A stretch of 64,000 nt of DNA from Pseudomonas oryzihabitans (GCF_007665395.1 NZ_VDND01000005.1:284593-348592); one strand, 5' to 3'; shown: positions 32,277-42,118, counted from the stretch's first letter. Numbers and translations: made by a program. The notes: generated by a model from the letters alone, not told the origin.

Positions 32277-32399
32277 GGTCGGGTCCGTTCGTGGCAATGA
32301 CCATGGATCATACAGAGGCAGTCGTATGACAGCGGCAGGGGGATCCGACGGAAGGAAAGCGGATGTGCGCGATCAGTACGAGAAATGCGGAAGCGTAGA

Positions 32400-32475
<76 letters not shown>

Positions 32476-32593
32476 AAGGGGGACGCCATTATAGCCATGG
32501 AAAAGCCCTTGTAAACCAAGGATGTGCGGCGGTTAAGGCTAGCGTAAGCCAGGCGCGGTTAAAATGAAGCGAAGAGCTTGCGAGGAGCCGCTG

Positions 32594-32941
32594 ATGAGAA
32601 CGAAGACCCTGGCCATCCTGGCCGCTGCCCTGGCGGGTTGTACCAGCCAGGCGAACCTCGAGCGCAATCCGCCGATGGAGCTGCGCACGGGCAAGAGTGC
32701 CGAGGACTATCGCGGCTGCCTGGTCGCCGGGCTGGAGAAGGACGGCCGCCATGTGTTGGTCCAGTCGCAGGGCAACAGTGGTCAGCGCGTGCTGGTGGAC
32801 AGCAAGGTGCCGGGTGCCACGGCGGCGATCATCGACATCGGATCGGCGTCTCGCGGGACGCGGGTGGAGTTGCGCGAGCAGATGGCGAACAACCCACTGC
32901 GGCCGCGGACCATTCTGACGGCGGTAAAGGATTGTCTGTGA
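32594..32941 (+). CDS. Small hypothetical lipoprotein
   Basis: The 115-residue protein has a lipoprotein signal peptide (LAILAAALAGC, lipobox LAGC with Cys17). The rest is a small soluble domain with YRGCLVAGLEK and a C-terminal Cys. I do not recognise a function. The start at 32594 is preceded by GAGGAG, and the ATG at 32564 has no such site. It probably sits in the periplasmic face of an envelope membrane. Confidence 0.8.
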   Translation: MRTKTLAILAAALAGCTSQANLERNPPMELRTGKSAEDYRGCLVAGLEKDGRHVLVQSQGNSGQRVLVDSKVPGATAAIIDIGSASRGTRVELREQMANNPLRPRTILTAVKDCL

Positions 32942-32959
32942 GCTGAGCTGCAGGGCGGT

Positions 32960-32994
32960 CCCTCACCCCGGCCCTCTCCCAAGGGGAGAGGGGG
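32960..32994. repeat. Palindromic intergenic repeat, CCCTCACCCC family
   Basis: The unit has the pattern CCCTCACCCC followed by an inverted CCCTCTCCC-AA-GGGGAGAGG stem. Related copies are at 58252-58298 and 58372-58406, and a diverged one is near 34871-34914. This resembles the short palindromic extragenic elements common in Pseudomonas. Confidence 0.7.
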
Positions 32995-33052
32995 AAGAGC
33001 GGGTTGCCTTGCTAAGCCTTGGTCACACGGTTCGAGCATCTAGACCTAGATA

Positions 33053-33082
33053 CAAGAAGGGCGCCCATGGGCGCCCTTCTTG
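33053..33082. terminator. Palindromic hairpin after betA
   Basis: A perfect 30-base palindrome with stem CAAGAAGGGCGCCCA lies between the convergent lipoprotein gene and betA. There is only a short run of T after it on either strand, so terminator function is likely but less certain than for the others. Confidence 0.7.
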
Positions 33083-33099
33083 CGTTCGGCTGCCGGGGA

Positions 33100-34842
33100 T
33101 CAGGCGGCCGGCTGGTTGCGGCGTTGCGGGACCGGCTCGGCGGCGCGCTGGCCGCTGACGTCGCGTAGCGGGGTACCCCGGACCGGGGCGCCGTTGGCGA
33201 CGTAGTAGGCGGCGTTGCTGCGCGGCAGCGGGGCGCGGCCGCGGATTTTGTCGGCGATCTTCTCGGCGAGCATGATGGTCGGGGCGTTGAGGTTGCCCGT
33301 CGCGATGATCGGCATGATGGAGGCGTCCACCACGCGCAGGCCTTCCAGGCCGTGCACGCGCCCGGCGCCGTCGACCACCGCCATATCGTCGGTGCCCATC
33401 TTGTTGGAGCAGGAGGGGTGGTAGGCGGTCTCGGCGTGGGAGCGCACGAAGGCGTCCAGCTGGGCGTCGGTCACGCAGTCGCGGCCCGGGTTGATCTCTT
33501 CACCACGATAGGGATCCAGCGCCGGCTGCTGCATGATCTCGCGGGTCAGGCGGATGCCGTCGCGGAATTCGCGCCAGTCCTGCTCGGTGCTCATGTAGTT
33601 GAACAGGATGCTGGGGTGCTGGCGCGGATCACGCGAGGTCAGTTCGATGCGGCCGCGGCTGGGCGAACGCATGGAGCCGACGTGGGCCTGGAAGCCATGG
33701 GCCTCGATGGCGTTGGTGCCGTTGTAATTGATGGCGATCGGCAGGAAGTGGTACTGGATGTTGGGCCAGTCGAACTCCTCGCTGGAGCGGATGAAGCCGC
33801 CCGCCTCGAAGTGGTTGGTGGCGCCCAGGCCGGTGCCCTTGACCATCCATTCCAGGCCGATCTGCGGCTGGTTGTACCACTTGAGCGCCGGGTACAGCGA
33901 CACCGGCTGCTTGCACTCGTACTGGAGGTACATCTCCAGGTGGTCCTGCAAGTTCTGGCCGACGCCGGGCAGGTCGTGGACCAGCGGGATGTCGAAGCGC
34001 CGCAGCAGCGGCGCGGGACCGACGCCGGAGCGCTGCAGGATCTGCGGCGAGGCGATGGCACCGGCGCAGAGCAGCACCTCGCGGCGGGCGCGCACGGTGA
34101 TGGCGTCCAGGGAGTCGCCCTTCATGTAGGCCACGCCGCTGGCGCGCTTGCCGTCGAAGAGGATGCGGTCGGTGGTGGCATGGGTGACGATGGTCAGGTT
34201 CGGCCGACCCTTGGCCTGGTCCAGGTAGCCACGGGCGGTGCTGGAGCGACGGCCGTCGGGGGTGACGAAGCGGTCCATCGGGCCGAAGCCTTCCTGCTGG
34301 TAGCCGTTGAGGTCTTCGGTACGCGGATAACCGGCCTGGACCCCGGCCTCGACCATGGCTTCGAACAGCGGATTGGTGTTCGGCTTGGCGGTGGTCACCG
34401 AGACCGGGCCCTCGCCGCCGTGCCAGTCGTTGGCACCGGCATCGCGCTTCTCGGCCTTGCGGAAGTAGGGCAGGCAGTCGAGGTAGCTCCAGTCTTCCAG
34501 GCCGTCGAGCTGGGCCCAGTTGTCGTAGTCCAGGGCGTTGCCGCGGATGTAGCACATGCCGTTGATCAGCGAGGAGCCACCCAGGCCCTTGCCGCGGCCG
34601 CATTCCATCCGGCGGTTGTCCATGTGCGGCTCGGGCTCGGTCTGGTACGCCCAGTTGTATCTCTTGCCCTGCAGCGGAAAGGCCAGGGCGGCCGGCATCT
34701 GGGTGCGGAAGTCCAGGCGGTAGTCGGGGCCGCCGGCTTCCAGCAGCAGGACGGTGACGTCCTGGTCTTCGGTCAGCCGGGTGGCGAGGACGTTGCCGGC
34801 CGAGCCGGCGCCGATGACGATGTAGTCGAATTCGTGTGCCAT
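33100..34842 (-). CDS. betA: Choline dehydrogenase
   Basis: The 580-residue FAD-dependent GMC oxidoreductase oxidises choline to betaine aldehyde at the membrane and can also act on the aldehyde. The FAD loop GAGSAGN begins at residue 11, the GMC signature [15 protein letters not shown] is near residue 80-94, and the C-terminal [15 protein letters not shown] near 495 is also typical. The start at 34842 has AGGAGGA upstream. Long in-frame codons upstream of it do not belong to the protein. It follows betB in a leftward operon; a palindromic repeat sits in the 91-bp gap. Confidence 0.96.
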   Translation of the reverse strand: MAHEFDYIVIGAGSAGNVLATRLTEDQDVTVLLLEAGGPDYRLDFRTQMPAALAFPLQGKRYNWAYQTEPEPHMDNRRMECGRGKGLGGSSLINGMCYIRGNALDYDNWAQLDGLEDWSYLDCLPYFRKAEKRDAGANDWHGGEGPVSVTTAKPNTNPLFEAMVEAGVQAGYPRTEDLNGYQQEGFGPMDRFVTPDGRRSSTARGYLDQAKGRPNLTIVTHATTDRILFDGKRASGVAYMKGDSLDAITVRARREVLLCAGAIASPQILQRSGVGPAPLLRRFDIPLVHDLPGVGQNLQDHLEMYLQYECKQPVSLYPALKWYNQPQIGLEWMVKGTGLGATNHFEAGGFIRSSEEFDWPNIQYHFLPIAINYNGTNAIEAHGFQAHVGSMRSPSRGRIELTSRDPRQHPSILFNYMSTEQDWREFRDGIRLTREIMQQPALDPYRGEEINPGRDCVTDAQLDAFVRSHAETAYHPSCSNKMGTDDMAVVDGAGRVHGLEGLRVVDASIMPIIATGNLNAPTIMLAEKIADKIRGRAPLPRSNAAYYVANGAPVRGTPLRDVSGQRAAEPVPQRRNQPAA

Positions 34843-34870
34843 GAAAGTTCTCCTCCTGACGGTGGGTGGG

Positions 34871-34914
34871 GGCTTGGGCCCCAGCCCCGGACCCTCTCCG
34901 GCGGAGAGGGGAGA
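34871..34914. repeat. Diverged palindromic repeat between betB and betA
   Basis: The GGCCCCAGCCCCGG stretch is followed by CCCTCTCC-GGC-GGAGAGGG. It resembles the CCCTCACCCC-type repeats elsewhere in the window and may form an mRNA hairpin that adjusts betA expression relative to betB. Confidence 0.5.
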
Positions 34915-34933
34915 AAAGCGCTGCGCGAGCGGC

Positions 34934-36406
34934 TTAGAAGATCGAGGCGTAGTCGCCCAGCTCGACCTGCACCGACTTGATGCGGGTGTAGTGGCCGAGG
35001 GTGGTGAGGCCGTTCTCGCGACCGACGCCGGACTGCTTGTAGCCGCCCACCGGCATTTCGGCCGCCGATTCGCCCCAGGTGTTGATCCAGCAGATACCGG
35101 CCTCCAGGCGATGGATGATCCGGTGGGCGCGGGCCAGGTCACGGGTGACCACGCCGGCGGCCAGGCCGAATTCGGTGTCGTTGGCGCGGCGCACCACCTC
35201 GTCCTCGTCGGCATAGGCCAGGATGCTCATGACCGGGCCGAAGATCTCTTCGCGGGCGATGGCCATGTCGTCGCGGCAATCGGTGAAGACGGTGGGGGCG
35301 ACGAAGTTGCCCTTGGCCAGTTCACCCTGGGTGACACGCTCGCCACCGATCAGCAGACGGGCGCCTTGGGCCTGGCCCTGGGTGATGTAGCCCAGCACCT
35401 TTTCCAGGTGCGGGGTGCTGACCAGCGGACCGAAGTTGGTCTCGGCCGCCAGGGGGTCGCCCAGCTTGATGCGCTTGACCCGCTCCACCACCTTGGCCTC
35501 GAAGTCGGCCTTGAGCGCCTGGGGCACGAAGACCCGGGTGCCGTTGGTGCAGACCTGGCCGGAGCTGAAGAAGTTGGCCATGACGGCGATGTCGGCGGCG
35601 CGGTCCAGGTCGGCGTCGTCGCAGACGATCAGCGGCGACTTGCCGCCCAGCTCCATGGTGACTTCCTTGAGCGTCGAGCCGGCGGCGCTGGCCATGACCT
35701 TCTTGCCGGTGGCGACGCCGCCGGTGAAGGAGATCTTCTCGATGCCGGGATGCTCGGTCAGGGCGACGCCCACCTCGTGCCCCACGCCATTGACCACGTT
35801 GAAGACGCCAGCGGGCAGGCCCGCCTCGGTGTAGATCTCGGCCAGCTTCAGCGCGGTCAGCGGGGTGACCTCGCTGGGCTTGAAGATCATGGCGTTGCCG
35901 GCGGCCAGGGCTGGCGCGGATTTCCATAGGGCGATCTGGATCGGGTAGTTCCAGGCACCGATGCCGGCGACCACGCCCAGCGGCTCGCGGCGGGTATAGA
36001 CGAAGGAGGTCTCGCGCAGCGGGATCTGCTCGCCTTCCAGGGCCGGAACCAGGCCGGCGTAGTACTCGAGCACGTCGGCGCCGGTGACGATGTCCACGGC
36101 CTGGGTCTCGGACAGGGCCTTGCCGGTGTCCAGGGTTTCCAGCAGGGCCAGCTCGTCGTTGCGCTCGCGGAGGATGTCCACGGCCTTGCGCAGGATCCGC
36201 GAGCGCTGCATGGCGGTCATCGCGGCCCAGACCTTCTGGCCGGCGGCGGCGGCGGCCACTGCCTGGTCCACGTCGGCGCGGCTGGCGCTCTGCACCACGG
36301 CGAGCACCTCGCCGGTGGCGGGATTCAGGGTTTCGAAGGTGGCACCACCGGTGGCGGCGACATAGCGGCCACCGATGTACAGCTGCTGTTCGGCGAAACG
36401 GGCCAT
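34934..36406 (-). CDS. betB: Betaine aldehyde dehydrogenase
   Basis: The 490-residue NAD(P)-dependent aldehyde dehydrogenase converts betaine aldehyde to glycine betaine. The general base Glu252 (ELGGK) and nucleophile Cys286 (GQVCTNG) fall at exactly the positions known for the P. aeruginosa enzyme, and the length is the same. The start at 36406 has GGGAGA upstream. It lies between betI and betA, with a palindromic operator in the 256-bp gap on the betI side. Confidence 0.97.
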   Translation of the reverse strand: MARFAEQQLYIGGRYVAATGGATFETLNPATGEVLAVVQSASRADVDQAVAAAAAGQKVWAAMTAMQRSRILRKAVDILRERNDELALLETLDTGKALSETQAVDIVTGADVLEYYAGLVPALEGEQIPLRETSFVYTRREPLGVVAGIGAWNYPIQIALWKSAPALAAGNAMIFKPSEVTPLTALKLAEIYTEAGLPAGVFNVVNGVGHEVGVALTEHPGIEKISFTGGVATGKKVMASAAGSTLKEVTMELGGKSPLIVCDDADLDRAADIAVMANFFSSGQVCTNGTRVFVPQALKADFEAKVVERVKRIKLGDPLAAETNFGPLVSTPHLEKVLGYITQGQAQGARLLIGGERVTQGELAKGNFVAPTVFTDCRDDMAIAREEIFGPVMSILAYADEDEVVRRANDTEFGLAAGVVTRDLARAHRIIHRLEAGICWINTWGESAAEMPVGGYKQSGVGRENGLTTLGHYTRIKSVQVELGDYASIF

Positions 36407-36513
36407 GGACGTTCTCCCAAGCTGGGCGGGCGCCGTGGCACCCGCGAGGAACACAGGGGGCGCGAAAGACGGATCTCTCTGCGCCAGCGATGAAGCCAGT
36501 CTACTTAATTTTT

Positions 36514-36527
36514 ATTGAACGTTCAAT
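36514..36527. promoter_or_regulatory. BetI-type operator upstream of betB
   Basis: The perfect 14-bp palindrome ATTGAACGTTCAAT, flanked by TTTT on the left and CAATGAAAA on the right, matches the second copy before betI. It indicates that betBA has its own regulated promoter in the betI-betB gap. Confidence 0.85.
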
Positions 36528-36662
36528 CAATGAAAAATTCAGAGACGTCGCGAAGCAGGGCGACGGGCGGGCCAGAGCGGTTCGATCGGGTAGCGGGGCG
36601 GCGGGCAGCGCGGGAGGGGAGTCCCCGGCCGGTAGCAGCCGGCAGGGGCGGCGGGAGCGGGG

Positions 36663-37250
36663 TCAGGCCTTGGCCAGTTGCAGGTCCAGGTAGTCGTAGG
36701 CGATCTGCAGGGCTTGCTGGGTGTCGAAGGTGTCGCCGGAAAGGGCGCCGCGCAGCCAGAGGCCGTCGATGATGGCGGCCAGGCCCTTGGCCGAGGCGCG
36801 GGCCTGCTCGTGGGGCAGCAGGCGGCGGAATTGCCAGCAGAGGTTGGAGTAGAGGCGCAGGTCGTTGATGCGTTGCAGGCGACGCAGGTTTGGCTGGTGC
36901 ATGCTGGTGGCCCAGAATGCCAGCCAGGTCTTCATGGCCGGACCGCTCACCTGGGTGTCGTCGAAGTTGCCCTGGATGATGGCGCGCAGGTTGGCGGCGG
37001 GGTCGTCACCGGGCAGGGCGGCGCGGCGCTCGCGCACGGCCTGGCGCAGGGCATTCATCAGATGCCGCATGGTGGCTTCGAGCAGGCCGTTCTTGTCTTG
37101 GAAGTAGTGGCTGATGATGCCATTGGAGACGCCGGCCTTGCGGGCGATGAAGGCGATACTGGCGTCGCCCATGCCGACTTCGTCGACGGCTTCGAGGGTC
37201 GCGGCGATGAGCTGCGAGCGGCGGATGGGCTGCATCCCGACCTTGGGCAC
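36663..37250 (-). CDS. betI: TetR-family choline-responsive repressor
   Basis: The 195-residue TetR regulator has an N-terminal helix-turn-helix ([27 protein letters not shown], about residues 28-54) and a BetI-type ligand domain ([30 protein letters not shown]). In Pseudomonas and E. coli BetI blocks bet gene expression until choline is present. It is the first gene of the leftward bet cluster, and both its own promoter and the betB promoter carry the same palindrome, consistent with autoregulation. Confidence 0.95.
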   Translation of the reverse strand: MPKVGMQPIRRSQLIAATLEAVDEVGMGDASIAFIARKAGVSNGIISHYFQDKNGLLEATMRHLMNALRQAVRERRAALPGDDPAANLRAIIQGNFDDTQVSGPAMKTWLAFWATSMHQPNLRRLQRINDLRLYSNLCWQFRRLLPHEQARASAKGLAAIIDGLWLRGALSGDTFDTQQALQIAYDYLDLQLAKA

Positions 37251-37300
37251 GGGGCATCTCCTGAGAAGGCGGAAGGAGCCTCCGAGGGTAACTATTTTTT

Positions 37301-37314
37301 ATTGAACGTTCAAT
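37301..37314. promoter_or_regulatory. BetI-type operator upstream of betI
   Basis: A second perfect ATTGAACGTTCAAT palindrome lies about 50 bp before the betI start, with the same AT-rich flanks (TTTTTT and CAATAAAAA). It is the classical position for BetI autoregulation and may also affect the divergent HxlR gene. Confidence 0.85.
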
Positions 37315-37443
37315 CAATAAAAATGGTCACTGCCTCCTGGATTGTGCCCTGGGTGAAGCGCCAGTACCAGTCCTGACAGGTGGTTACTTTTAATAACCGC
37401 CCGGAAGGCGTAGGCTGGAGTCAGTTCTGCTTCGAGGATCGCC

Positions 37444-37854
37444 ATGGACGCCGTGGTCAGTCGTATCTCCAGTCGTCGCCGCCTGCATGCCCATGCCTGC
37501 CCCATCCGGGACGTGCTGGACCGGATCGGCGACGCCTGGTCGTTATTGACGCTCTTTACCCTGGAACCCGGCCCGCTGCGCTTCAACGAATTGCGCCGCC
37601 GGGTCGACGGCATTTCCCAGCGCATGCTCAGCGTCACCCTGCGCCAGTTGGAGCGCGATGGCCTGGTGTCTCGCACAGTGACGCCGACCAAGCCGCCCCA
37701 GGTGGAATACGCCCTCACCGAACTGGGCCAGAGCCTGATGGTGCCGGTGGGCGCCCTGGCCACCTGGGCCTCCGCGAAGCAGCCTCTCATTCAGCGCCAC
37801 AGGGCGGCCTACGATCAGGCCGCCGAGGAGATCCCTGATGACCCGTCTCTCTAA
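37444..37854 (+). CDS. HxlR-family transcriptional regulator
   Basis: The 136-residue winged-helix regulator has the family's N-terminal cysteine ([20 protein letters not shown]), helix-turn-helix [25 protein letters not shown] and wing [10 protein letters not shown]. These regulators often sense redox or aldehyde stress through the N-terminal Cys. The gene overlaps the next by 17 bp, and the downstream enzyme is the probable target of regulation. Confidence 0.92.
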   Translation: MDAVVSRISSRRRLHAHACPIRDVLDRIGDAWSLLTLFTLEPGPLRFNELRRRVDGISQRMLSVTLRQLERDGLVSRTVTPTKPPQVEYALTELGQSLMVPVGALATWASAKQPLIQRHRAAYDQAAEEIPDDPSL

Positions 37855-38839
37855 GACCGCCCTGTCGGTCCTCGACCTCGCTCCCATCCGCGACGATGGT
37901 GATGCGGCCCAGGCGCTGCACAACGCCCTGGACCTGGCGCGCCATGTCGAGCAACTGAAGTTCTCCCGCTACTGGGTGGCCGAGCACCACAACATGGATG
38001 GCATCGCCAGCTCGGCGACGGCCGTGCTGCTGGGCTATCTGGCCGCGGGCACCAGTACCCTGCGGCTGGGCTCCGGCGGCATCATGCTGCCCAACCATGC
38101 GCCCCTGGTGGTGGCCGAGCAGTTCGGCACCCTGGCCTCGCTGTATCCGGGCCGCATCGAACTCGGCCTGGGCCGGGCACCGGGCTCTGATCAGCGCACC
38201 GCCTACGCGTTGCGCCGCGATCGGCTGGGCAGCTCCGACGACTTCCCGCGGGACGTGGAGGAGCTGCAGCACTACTTCGGGCCGCAGCAACCCGGCCAGG
38301 GTGTGATCGCCATGCCCGGCGCGGGTACCGAGGTGCCGATCTGGCTGCTGGGGTCCAGTCTGTTCAGTGCCCAGCTGGCGGCGGCCAAGGGCCTGCCCTA
38401 TGCCTTCGCCTCGCACTTCGCGCCGCGCTACGTGCACGAGGCGATCCGCCTGTATCGCGAGAACTTCAAGCCGTCCAAGGTGCTCGACCGCCCCTATGTG
38501 ATGCTCGGGGTGCCCCTGGTGGCCGCCGACAGCGACGAGGAGGCCAACTACCTGGCCACCACCGTCTACCAGCGCATCCTGGCCCTGTTCCGGGGCGACA
38601 CCATGCGCCTGCAACCGCCGGTGCGGAGCATGGAAGGGGTGTGGTTGCCGCACGAGAAGGAGTCGGTGTCGAGCTTCCTCGGCATGGCGGTGATCGGCGG
38701 CCCGGACAAGGTCCGCGAGCGCCTGGAGCTCCTCCTGGAGAAGACCGATGCCGACGAGCTGATCTTCACCTGCGACGTCTACGAACAGGCGGATCGCCTG
38801 CGCGCCTTCTCGATCCTGGCGGATCTGAAGGGCGGTTGA
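37838..38839 (+). CDS. Luciferase-like flavin-dependent monooxygenase
   Basis: The 333-residue LLM-class flavin oxidoreductase has an N-terminal LSVLDLAPI strand, the family motif [17 protein letters not shown] near residue 46-62 and [14 protein letters not shown] near 108. Such enzymes use FMNH2 or F420. The substrate is unknown. Overlap with the HxlR gene suggests coupled expression. Start and length fit the family. Confidence 0.92.
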   Translation: MTRLSKTALSVLDLAPIRDDGDAAQALHNALDLARHVEQLKFSRYWVAEHHNMDGIASSATAVLLGYLAAGTSTLRLGSGGIMLPNHAPLVVAEQFGTLASLYPGRIELGLGRAPGSDQRTAYALRRDRLGSSDDFPRDVEELQHYFGPQQPGQGVIAMPGAGTEVPIWLLGSSLFSAQLAAAKGLPYAFASHFAPRYVHEAIRLYRENFKPSKVLDRPYVMLGVPLVAADSDEEANYLATTVYQRILALFRGDTMRLQPPVRSMEGVWLPHEKESVSSFLGMAVIGGPDKVRERLELLLEKTDADELIFTCDVYEQADRLRAFSILADLKGG

Positions 38840-38853
38840 TGGGAGCTGGGTGT

Positions 38854-38930
38854 GTTGGGCTTCGCTGCGCTCAACCCAACCTACGCGAGCCGTAGGTTGG
38901 GTTGAGACGGCTCCATCGTCGAAGCCCAAC
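38854..38930. repeat. Palindromic element, GTTGGGCTTCG family, copy 1
   Basis: The outer arms GTTGGGCTTCG / CGAAGCCCAAC enclose the inner arms CAACCCAACCTACG / CGTAGGTTGGGTTG. It is 77 bp, the same family as 39007-39085, the half copy at 39162-39195, and 59602-59677. Confidence 0.85.
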
Positions 38931-38942
38931 AGGCCCAAGATG

Positions 38943-38975
38943 AAAAAGCCGACCCTTTCTAGCGGTCGGCTTTTT
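38943..38975. terminator. Intrinsic terminator downstream of LLM oxidoreductase
   Basis: Stem AAAAAGCCGACC / GGTCGGCTTTTT with a nine-base loop and T tracts on both strands. Confidence 0.9.
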
Positions 38976-39006
38976 CCTGTCTGCAGGAAGGCAGGTGCTT
39001 CCCCTT

Positions 39007-39085
39007 GTTGGGCTTCGCTGCGCTCAACCCAACCTACGCGAGCCCCGTAGGTTGGGTTGAGACGGCATCATCGTCGAAGCCCAAC
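39007..39085. repeat. Palindromic element, GTTGGGCTTCG family, copy 2
   Basis: The same architecture as copy 1 with few base differences. Together with its following terminator it forms a direct duplication of the unit at 38854-38975. Confidence 0.85.
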
Positions 39086-39096
39086 AGGCCCAAACG

Positions 39097-39130
39097 AAAA
39101 AGCCGACGCTTTGTAGCGGTCGGCTATTTT
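39097..39130. terminator. Second copy of the terminator
   Basis: AAAAAGCCGAC / GTCGGCTATTTT stem, a diverged copy of the terminator at 38943 and duplicated along with the palindromic element. It could end transcription of the leftward nitroreductase gene. Confidence 0.75.
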
Positions 39131-39161
39131 GTGTTCGCAGCTTGGGAGTGTGCTGCCTCTA

Positions 39162-39195
39162 GTTGGGCTTCGCTGCGCTCAACCCAACCTACGCG
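39162..39195. repeat. Half copy of GTTGGGCTTCG element
   Basis: It carries the left arm and the CAACCCAACCTACG inner arm only. The right half is replaced by other short hairpins. Confidence 0.75.
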
Positions 39196-39296
39196 TGCGT
39201 AGCGTGGAAAACCGCGCCAGCGTTTTCCACTGGCGGCTAACCGGTTCGCACTGTGGATAAGGCTGCGCCGTTATCCACGCTACAAGGCTGGGCTAA

Positions 39297-39944
39297 TTAC
39301 AGGAAGGTGAAGACCTGCTCGCGGGTCAGGCGGGACTTGGGCAGGGCGGCGTTGAAGTCGCTCTCGCCGCGATAGCCCAGGCCGACCACCACCAGGGCGC
39401 TGTAGCCCTGTTCGCGCAGGCCGAGTTCCTGGTCCAGGCTGTTGGCGTCGAAGCCTTCCATGGGGGTGGCGTCGATGCCGAGGGCGGCGGCGCCCAGCAG
39501 CAGGGTGCCCAGGGCCAGGTAGGTCTGCTTCTCCATCCAGTGCTGCACGTCCTTGCGCTCATGGCGATGCAGGTCGACGAAGTGGCGCCGGGTGCCGTCC
39601 TGGGTGGCGCGCGCCTCGGGCTTGGCGAAGCGGCCGTCCTGGGCTTCCTGCTCCAGCACCTGGGCCAGGTGGCCTTCGGTCATCTCCAGGCGGGTGCATA
39701 GCACGATGACGTGGGAGGCCGGCAGCACCTTGGGTTCGTTGTAGGGACTCTGCATGCCCTTGGCGATGCGCGCCTTGGCCGCGGCGCTGGCGGCGACCAC
39801 GAAGTGCCAGGGCTGGGAGTTGACCGAGGACGGCGCCTGGCGCAGCAGCTCCAGCAATTCCTCGACCTGCTCGGCGGGGATGCTGCGGGAGCCGTCGAAG
39901 GCCTTGGTGGTGTAGCGGGTGCGGGCGATCTGGGACAGCTGCAT
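39297..39944 (-). CDS. Nitroreductase-family NAD(P)H oxidoreductase
   Basis: The 215-residue FMN flavoprotein of the NfsB type has RTRYTTKAFDGSRSIPAEQV near the start, SSVNSQPWHFVV near residues 39-50, and GIDATPMEGFD near 160. Family members reduce nitroaromatics and quinones as cytoplasmic dimers. It stands alone on the left strand with only 18 bp to the next gene upstream, so co-transcription is possible. Confidence 0.92.
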   Translation of the reverse strand: MQLSQIARTRYTTKAFDGSRSIPAEQVEELLELLRQAPSSVNSQPWHFVVAASAAAKARIAKGMQSPYNEPKVLPASHVIVLCTRLEMTEGHLAQVLEQEAQDGRFAKPEARATQDGTRRHFVDLHRHERKDVQHWMEKQTYLALGTLLLGAAALGIDATPMEGFDANSLDQELGLREQGYSALVVVGLGYRGESDFNAALPKSRLTREQVFTFL

Positions 39945-39962
39945 GGGTAACTCCTGATCGGA

Positions 39963-41111
39963 TCAGTGGGTAGGGGCCGGCTGCGCGTCGACCTTGACGC
40001 GGAACAGGCTGTAGGGCTTTTCGCGCAGGTCCTGGCCGTTATGGAACAGGGCCTGGCGGTGGAGCTGGTTGGCGGTGAAATAGAGATAGCCGTCCGGGCC
40101 GAGGCTCAGGGTGTCGGGCCAGAGCACGCGCGGATCGTGCACCAGGGTCTTCCAGCTGCCGTCGGCCTGGCGCTGGCGGATGGCGTTGTGCTCGTAGTCA
40201 CCGGCGTAGACGCGTCCCTGGGCATCGGCTTCGAGGCCGTCGGAAGCGCCTTTCTCGCCGAGGTCCTGCACGCCGGCGCGGACCTGGGCCTCGCTGGCGG
40301 CGGGATCGCGCAGCAGGGCGGTGGGCACGGCATAGAGGTGGCGGCTGGACAGCGGGCTGAAGTAGAGGGTGCCGCCGTCCGGCGCGAGGGCGATGCCATC
40401 GCTGGCGATGGCCGGGCGGCTGGTGCTGCCATCGGCTTGCCGGATCAGCAGGTACTCGCCTTCCACCACCGGGGCGAAGCTGGGATCGACGTTGGCCTGG
40501 GGCGTGCCGGTCAGGCGTCGCTGGGCCTGGCCGGTGGCGAGGTCGAGGACGATGAGTCCGCCCGGAGGCGCCGAGTCGGTGACATAGGCGACCCCGGCGC
40601 GACCGACGCGAAAGTCGAAGCGCACGTCGTTGACGTAGCTCTTGGGTTCGAGCACGGAAGCGGGAAAGACCAGGGTCTTCACCACCTTGTTGGTCTTGAG
40701 GTCGATGGCCACCAGCTTGGCGCCGCCGGCCTTGGGCGCGGCGAAGCCGGGGGCGGCGGTATCCAGCACCCAGAGGTGGCCGCGCCCATCGGCGACCACG
40801 CTCTGCACGCTGATGAAGCCCTGCTCGGGGTGCCCGGGCGTCTCGACGTTCAGCGCGGCGTCCGGATAGGGCACTGCCTGGCCGTCCTTGAGTTCGGCGA
40901 CGGTGAAGGGCACCTGGTCGCCCCAGCGCGGATAGTTGACGAAGATCCGGCCGGTCTCGCTGACGGTGACCCCGGTGGGCATGGCGTCGCGGAAGGCGAA
41001 GACCTGCTCCAGCTGGCCGAGGTTGCGTTCCTGCGGCAGCGGCGCGGCCTGGGCCGTGAGGTTACCCGCGGCCAGGGCGACCGCCAGGGTGAGGGCGTGG
41101 AGGCGGGACAT
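39963..41111 (-). CDS. Secreted MRJP/SMP-30-like beta-propeller protein
   Basis: The 382-residue protein has a signal peptide (LTLAVALAAGNLTAQAAP). The rest reads as a six-bladed propeller of the major royal jelly protein type: FVNYPRWGD, LWVLDTAAPG, YVTDSAPPGGLIVLDLATG, SDGIALAPDG, LYFSPLSSRHLY and DPRVLWPDTL. Bacterial members are little studied; lactonase-like activity is possible but not shown. Its start overlaps the stop of the quinone oxidoreductase gene by one base, which implies one operon. Confidence 0.85.
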   Translation of the reverse strand: MSRLHALTLAVALAAGNLTAQAAPLPQERNLGQLEQVFAFRDAMPTGVTVSETGRIFVNYPRWGDQVPFTVAELKDGQAVPYPDAALNVETPGHPEQGFISVQSVVADGRGHLWVLDTAAPGFAAPKAGGAKLVAIDLKTNKVVKTLVFPASVLEPKSYVNDVRFDFRVGRAGVAYVTDSAPPGGLIVLDLATGQAQRRLTGTPQANVDPSFAPVVEGEYLLIRQADGSTSRPAIASDGIALAPDGGTLYFSPLSSRHLYAVPTALLRDPAASEAQVRAGVQDLGEKGASDGLEADAQGRVYAGDYEHNAIRQRQADGSWKTLVHDPRVLWPDTLSLGPDGYLYFTANQLHRQALFHNGQDLREKPYSLFRVKVDAQPAPTH

Positions 41112-42118
41112 CAGAAGCCCTCCAGCACGAGCTTGCCGCGCGCCTGGTGGCTTTCCAGCTGGGCATGGGCGCGGCGCAGGTTGGCGGCGTCGATGCGGCC
41201 CAGGTGCTCGCCCAGGGTGGTCTTGAGGGTGCCCTGGTCGATCAAGCCGGCGACGCGCTCGAGGATCTCGTGCTGGCGCACCTTGTCCGGGGTCTGGAAC
41301 AGCGAGCGGGTGAACATCAGTTCCCAGTGCAGCGACAGCGACTTGGCCTTCATCGGCACCACGTCGAGTTGCGCCGGATCGTCGATTACCCCGAGGCGAC
41401 CATGGGGCCGCAGGACATCCACCAGCTGGGAGAAATGCACATCGGTATGGGTCAGGCTGGCCACCAGAGTCACGCCGTCCAGGCCCAGGGCTTCCAGCTG
41501 GGGGCGCAGCGGCTGGTGGTGATCGATGACGTGGTGGGCGCCACGCTCCCGTACCCAGTCCTGGGTCTCGGCACGCGACGCGGTGCCGATCACCGTCAGC
41601 TCGGTCAGCTGGCGAGCCAACTGCACCAGCACGGAGCCGACGCCACCCGCCGCGCCCATCACCAGCAACTGCTGGCCGGCGCCGCCGCCCTCGGCCACGC
41701 CCAGGCGATCGAACAGCAATTCCCAGGCGGTAATGGCGGTCAGCGGCAGGGCCGCGGCCTGGGCGTGGTCCAGGCTCCTGGGCTTGTGCCCGGCCAGGTG
41801 CTCGTCGACCAGGTGCAGCTCGCTGTTGCAGCCGGGGCGGAACAGTTCGCCGGCGTAGTAGACCTCATCGCCCACGGCGAAGCGGCTGACCGCGCTGCCT
41901 ACCGCCCGGACCACGCCGGAGACGTCCCAGCCCAGCACCTTGGACTCGCGCTGCACCAGGCCCTGGCGCACCTTGGTGTCCACCGGGTTGACCGAGACGG
42001 CGCGGACTTCCACCAGCAGGTCGTGGGCTTCCGGGGTGGGATCGGGCAGCACGGCGTCCTGCAGGGCGCGGGGATCGCTGGCGGGCAGGCTGGTGTCACC
42101 GTGGACGATGGCTTTCAT
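41111..42118 (-). CDS. Zinc-free quinone oxidoreductase/alcohol dehydrogenase family protein
   Basis: The 335-residue medium-chain dehydrogenase has N-terminal MKAIVHGD, SVNPVDTKVRQ near 44-54, the GWDVSGVV strand near 65, and the NADPH loop GAAGGVGSVLVQLA near 155. No structural zinc cysteines are seen, as in the ZADH/QOR group. The ATG at 42118 was chosen over much longer upstream frames. It diverges from a LysR regulator, the usual arrangement for a regulated oxidoreductase. Confidence 0.92.
   Translation of the reverse strand: MKAIVHGDTSLPASDPRALQDAVLPDPTPEAHDLLVEVRAVSVNPVDTKVRQGLVQRESKVLGWDVSGVVRAVGSAVSRFAVGDEVYYAGELFRPGCNSELHLVDEHLAGHKPRSLDHAQAAALPLTAITAWELLFDRLGVAEGGGAGQQLLVMGAAGGVGSVLVQLARQLTELTVIGTASRAETQDWVRERGAHHVIDHHQPLRPQLEALGLDGVTLVASLTHTDVHFSQLVDVLRPHGRLGVIDDPAQLDVVPMKAKSLSLHWELMFTRSLFQTPDKVRQHEILERVAGLIDQGTLKTTLGEHLGRIDAANLRRAHAQLESHQARGKLVLEGF

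Larger units (their letters stand above)
38840..39296. other. 457-bp gene-free block of palindromic repeats and terminators
   Basis: The whole interval between the LLM gene and the nitroreductase gene is built of repeats. Two copies of a 77-79 bp inverted element are each followed by a terminator, then comes a half copy, then two short hairpins (GTGGAAAAC/GTTTTCCAC at 39204-39230; GTGGATAA/TTATCCAC at 39253-39278). No reading frame is credible. Confidence 0.8.

Noticed and set aside
33352..34980. Long plus-strand open frame (542 codons) opposite betA
   Set aside because: It is a mirror frame of betA created by high third-position GC. It is low-complexity Val/Gly/Ala-rich, and betA has clear catalytic motifs and a ribosome site.
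38854..39195. Repeated units considered as a CRISPR array
   Set aside because: Units are 77-79 bp palindromes with near-identical interiors and terminators, not 25-40 bp repeats separated by unique spacers, and no cas genes are near.
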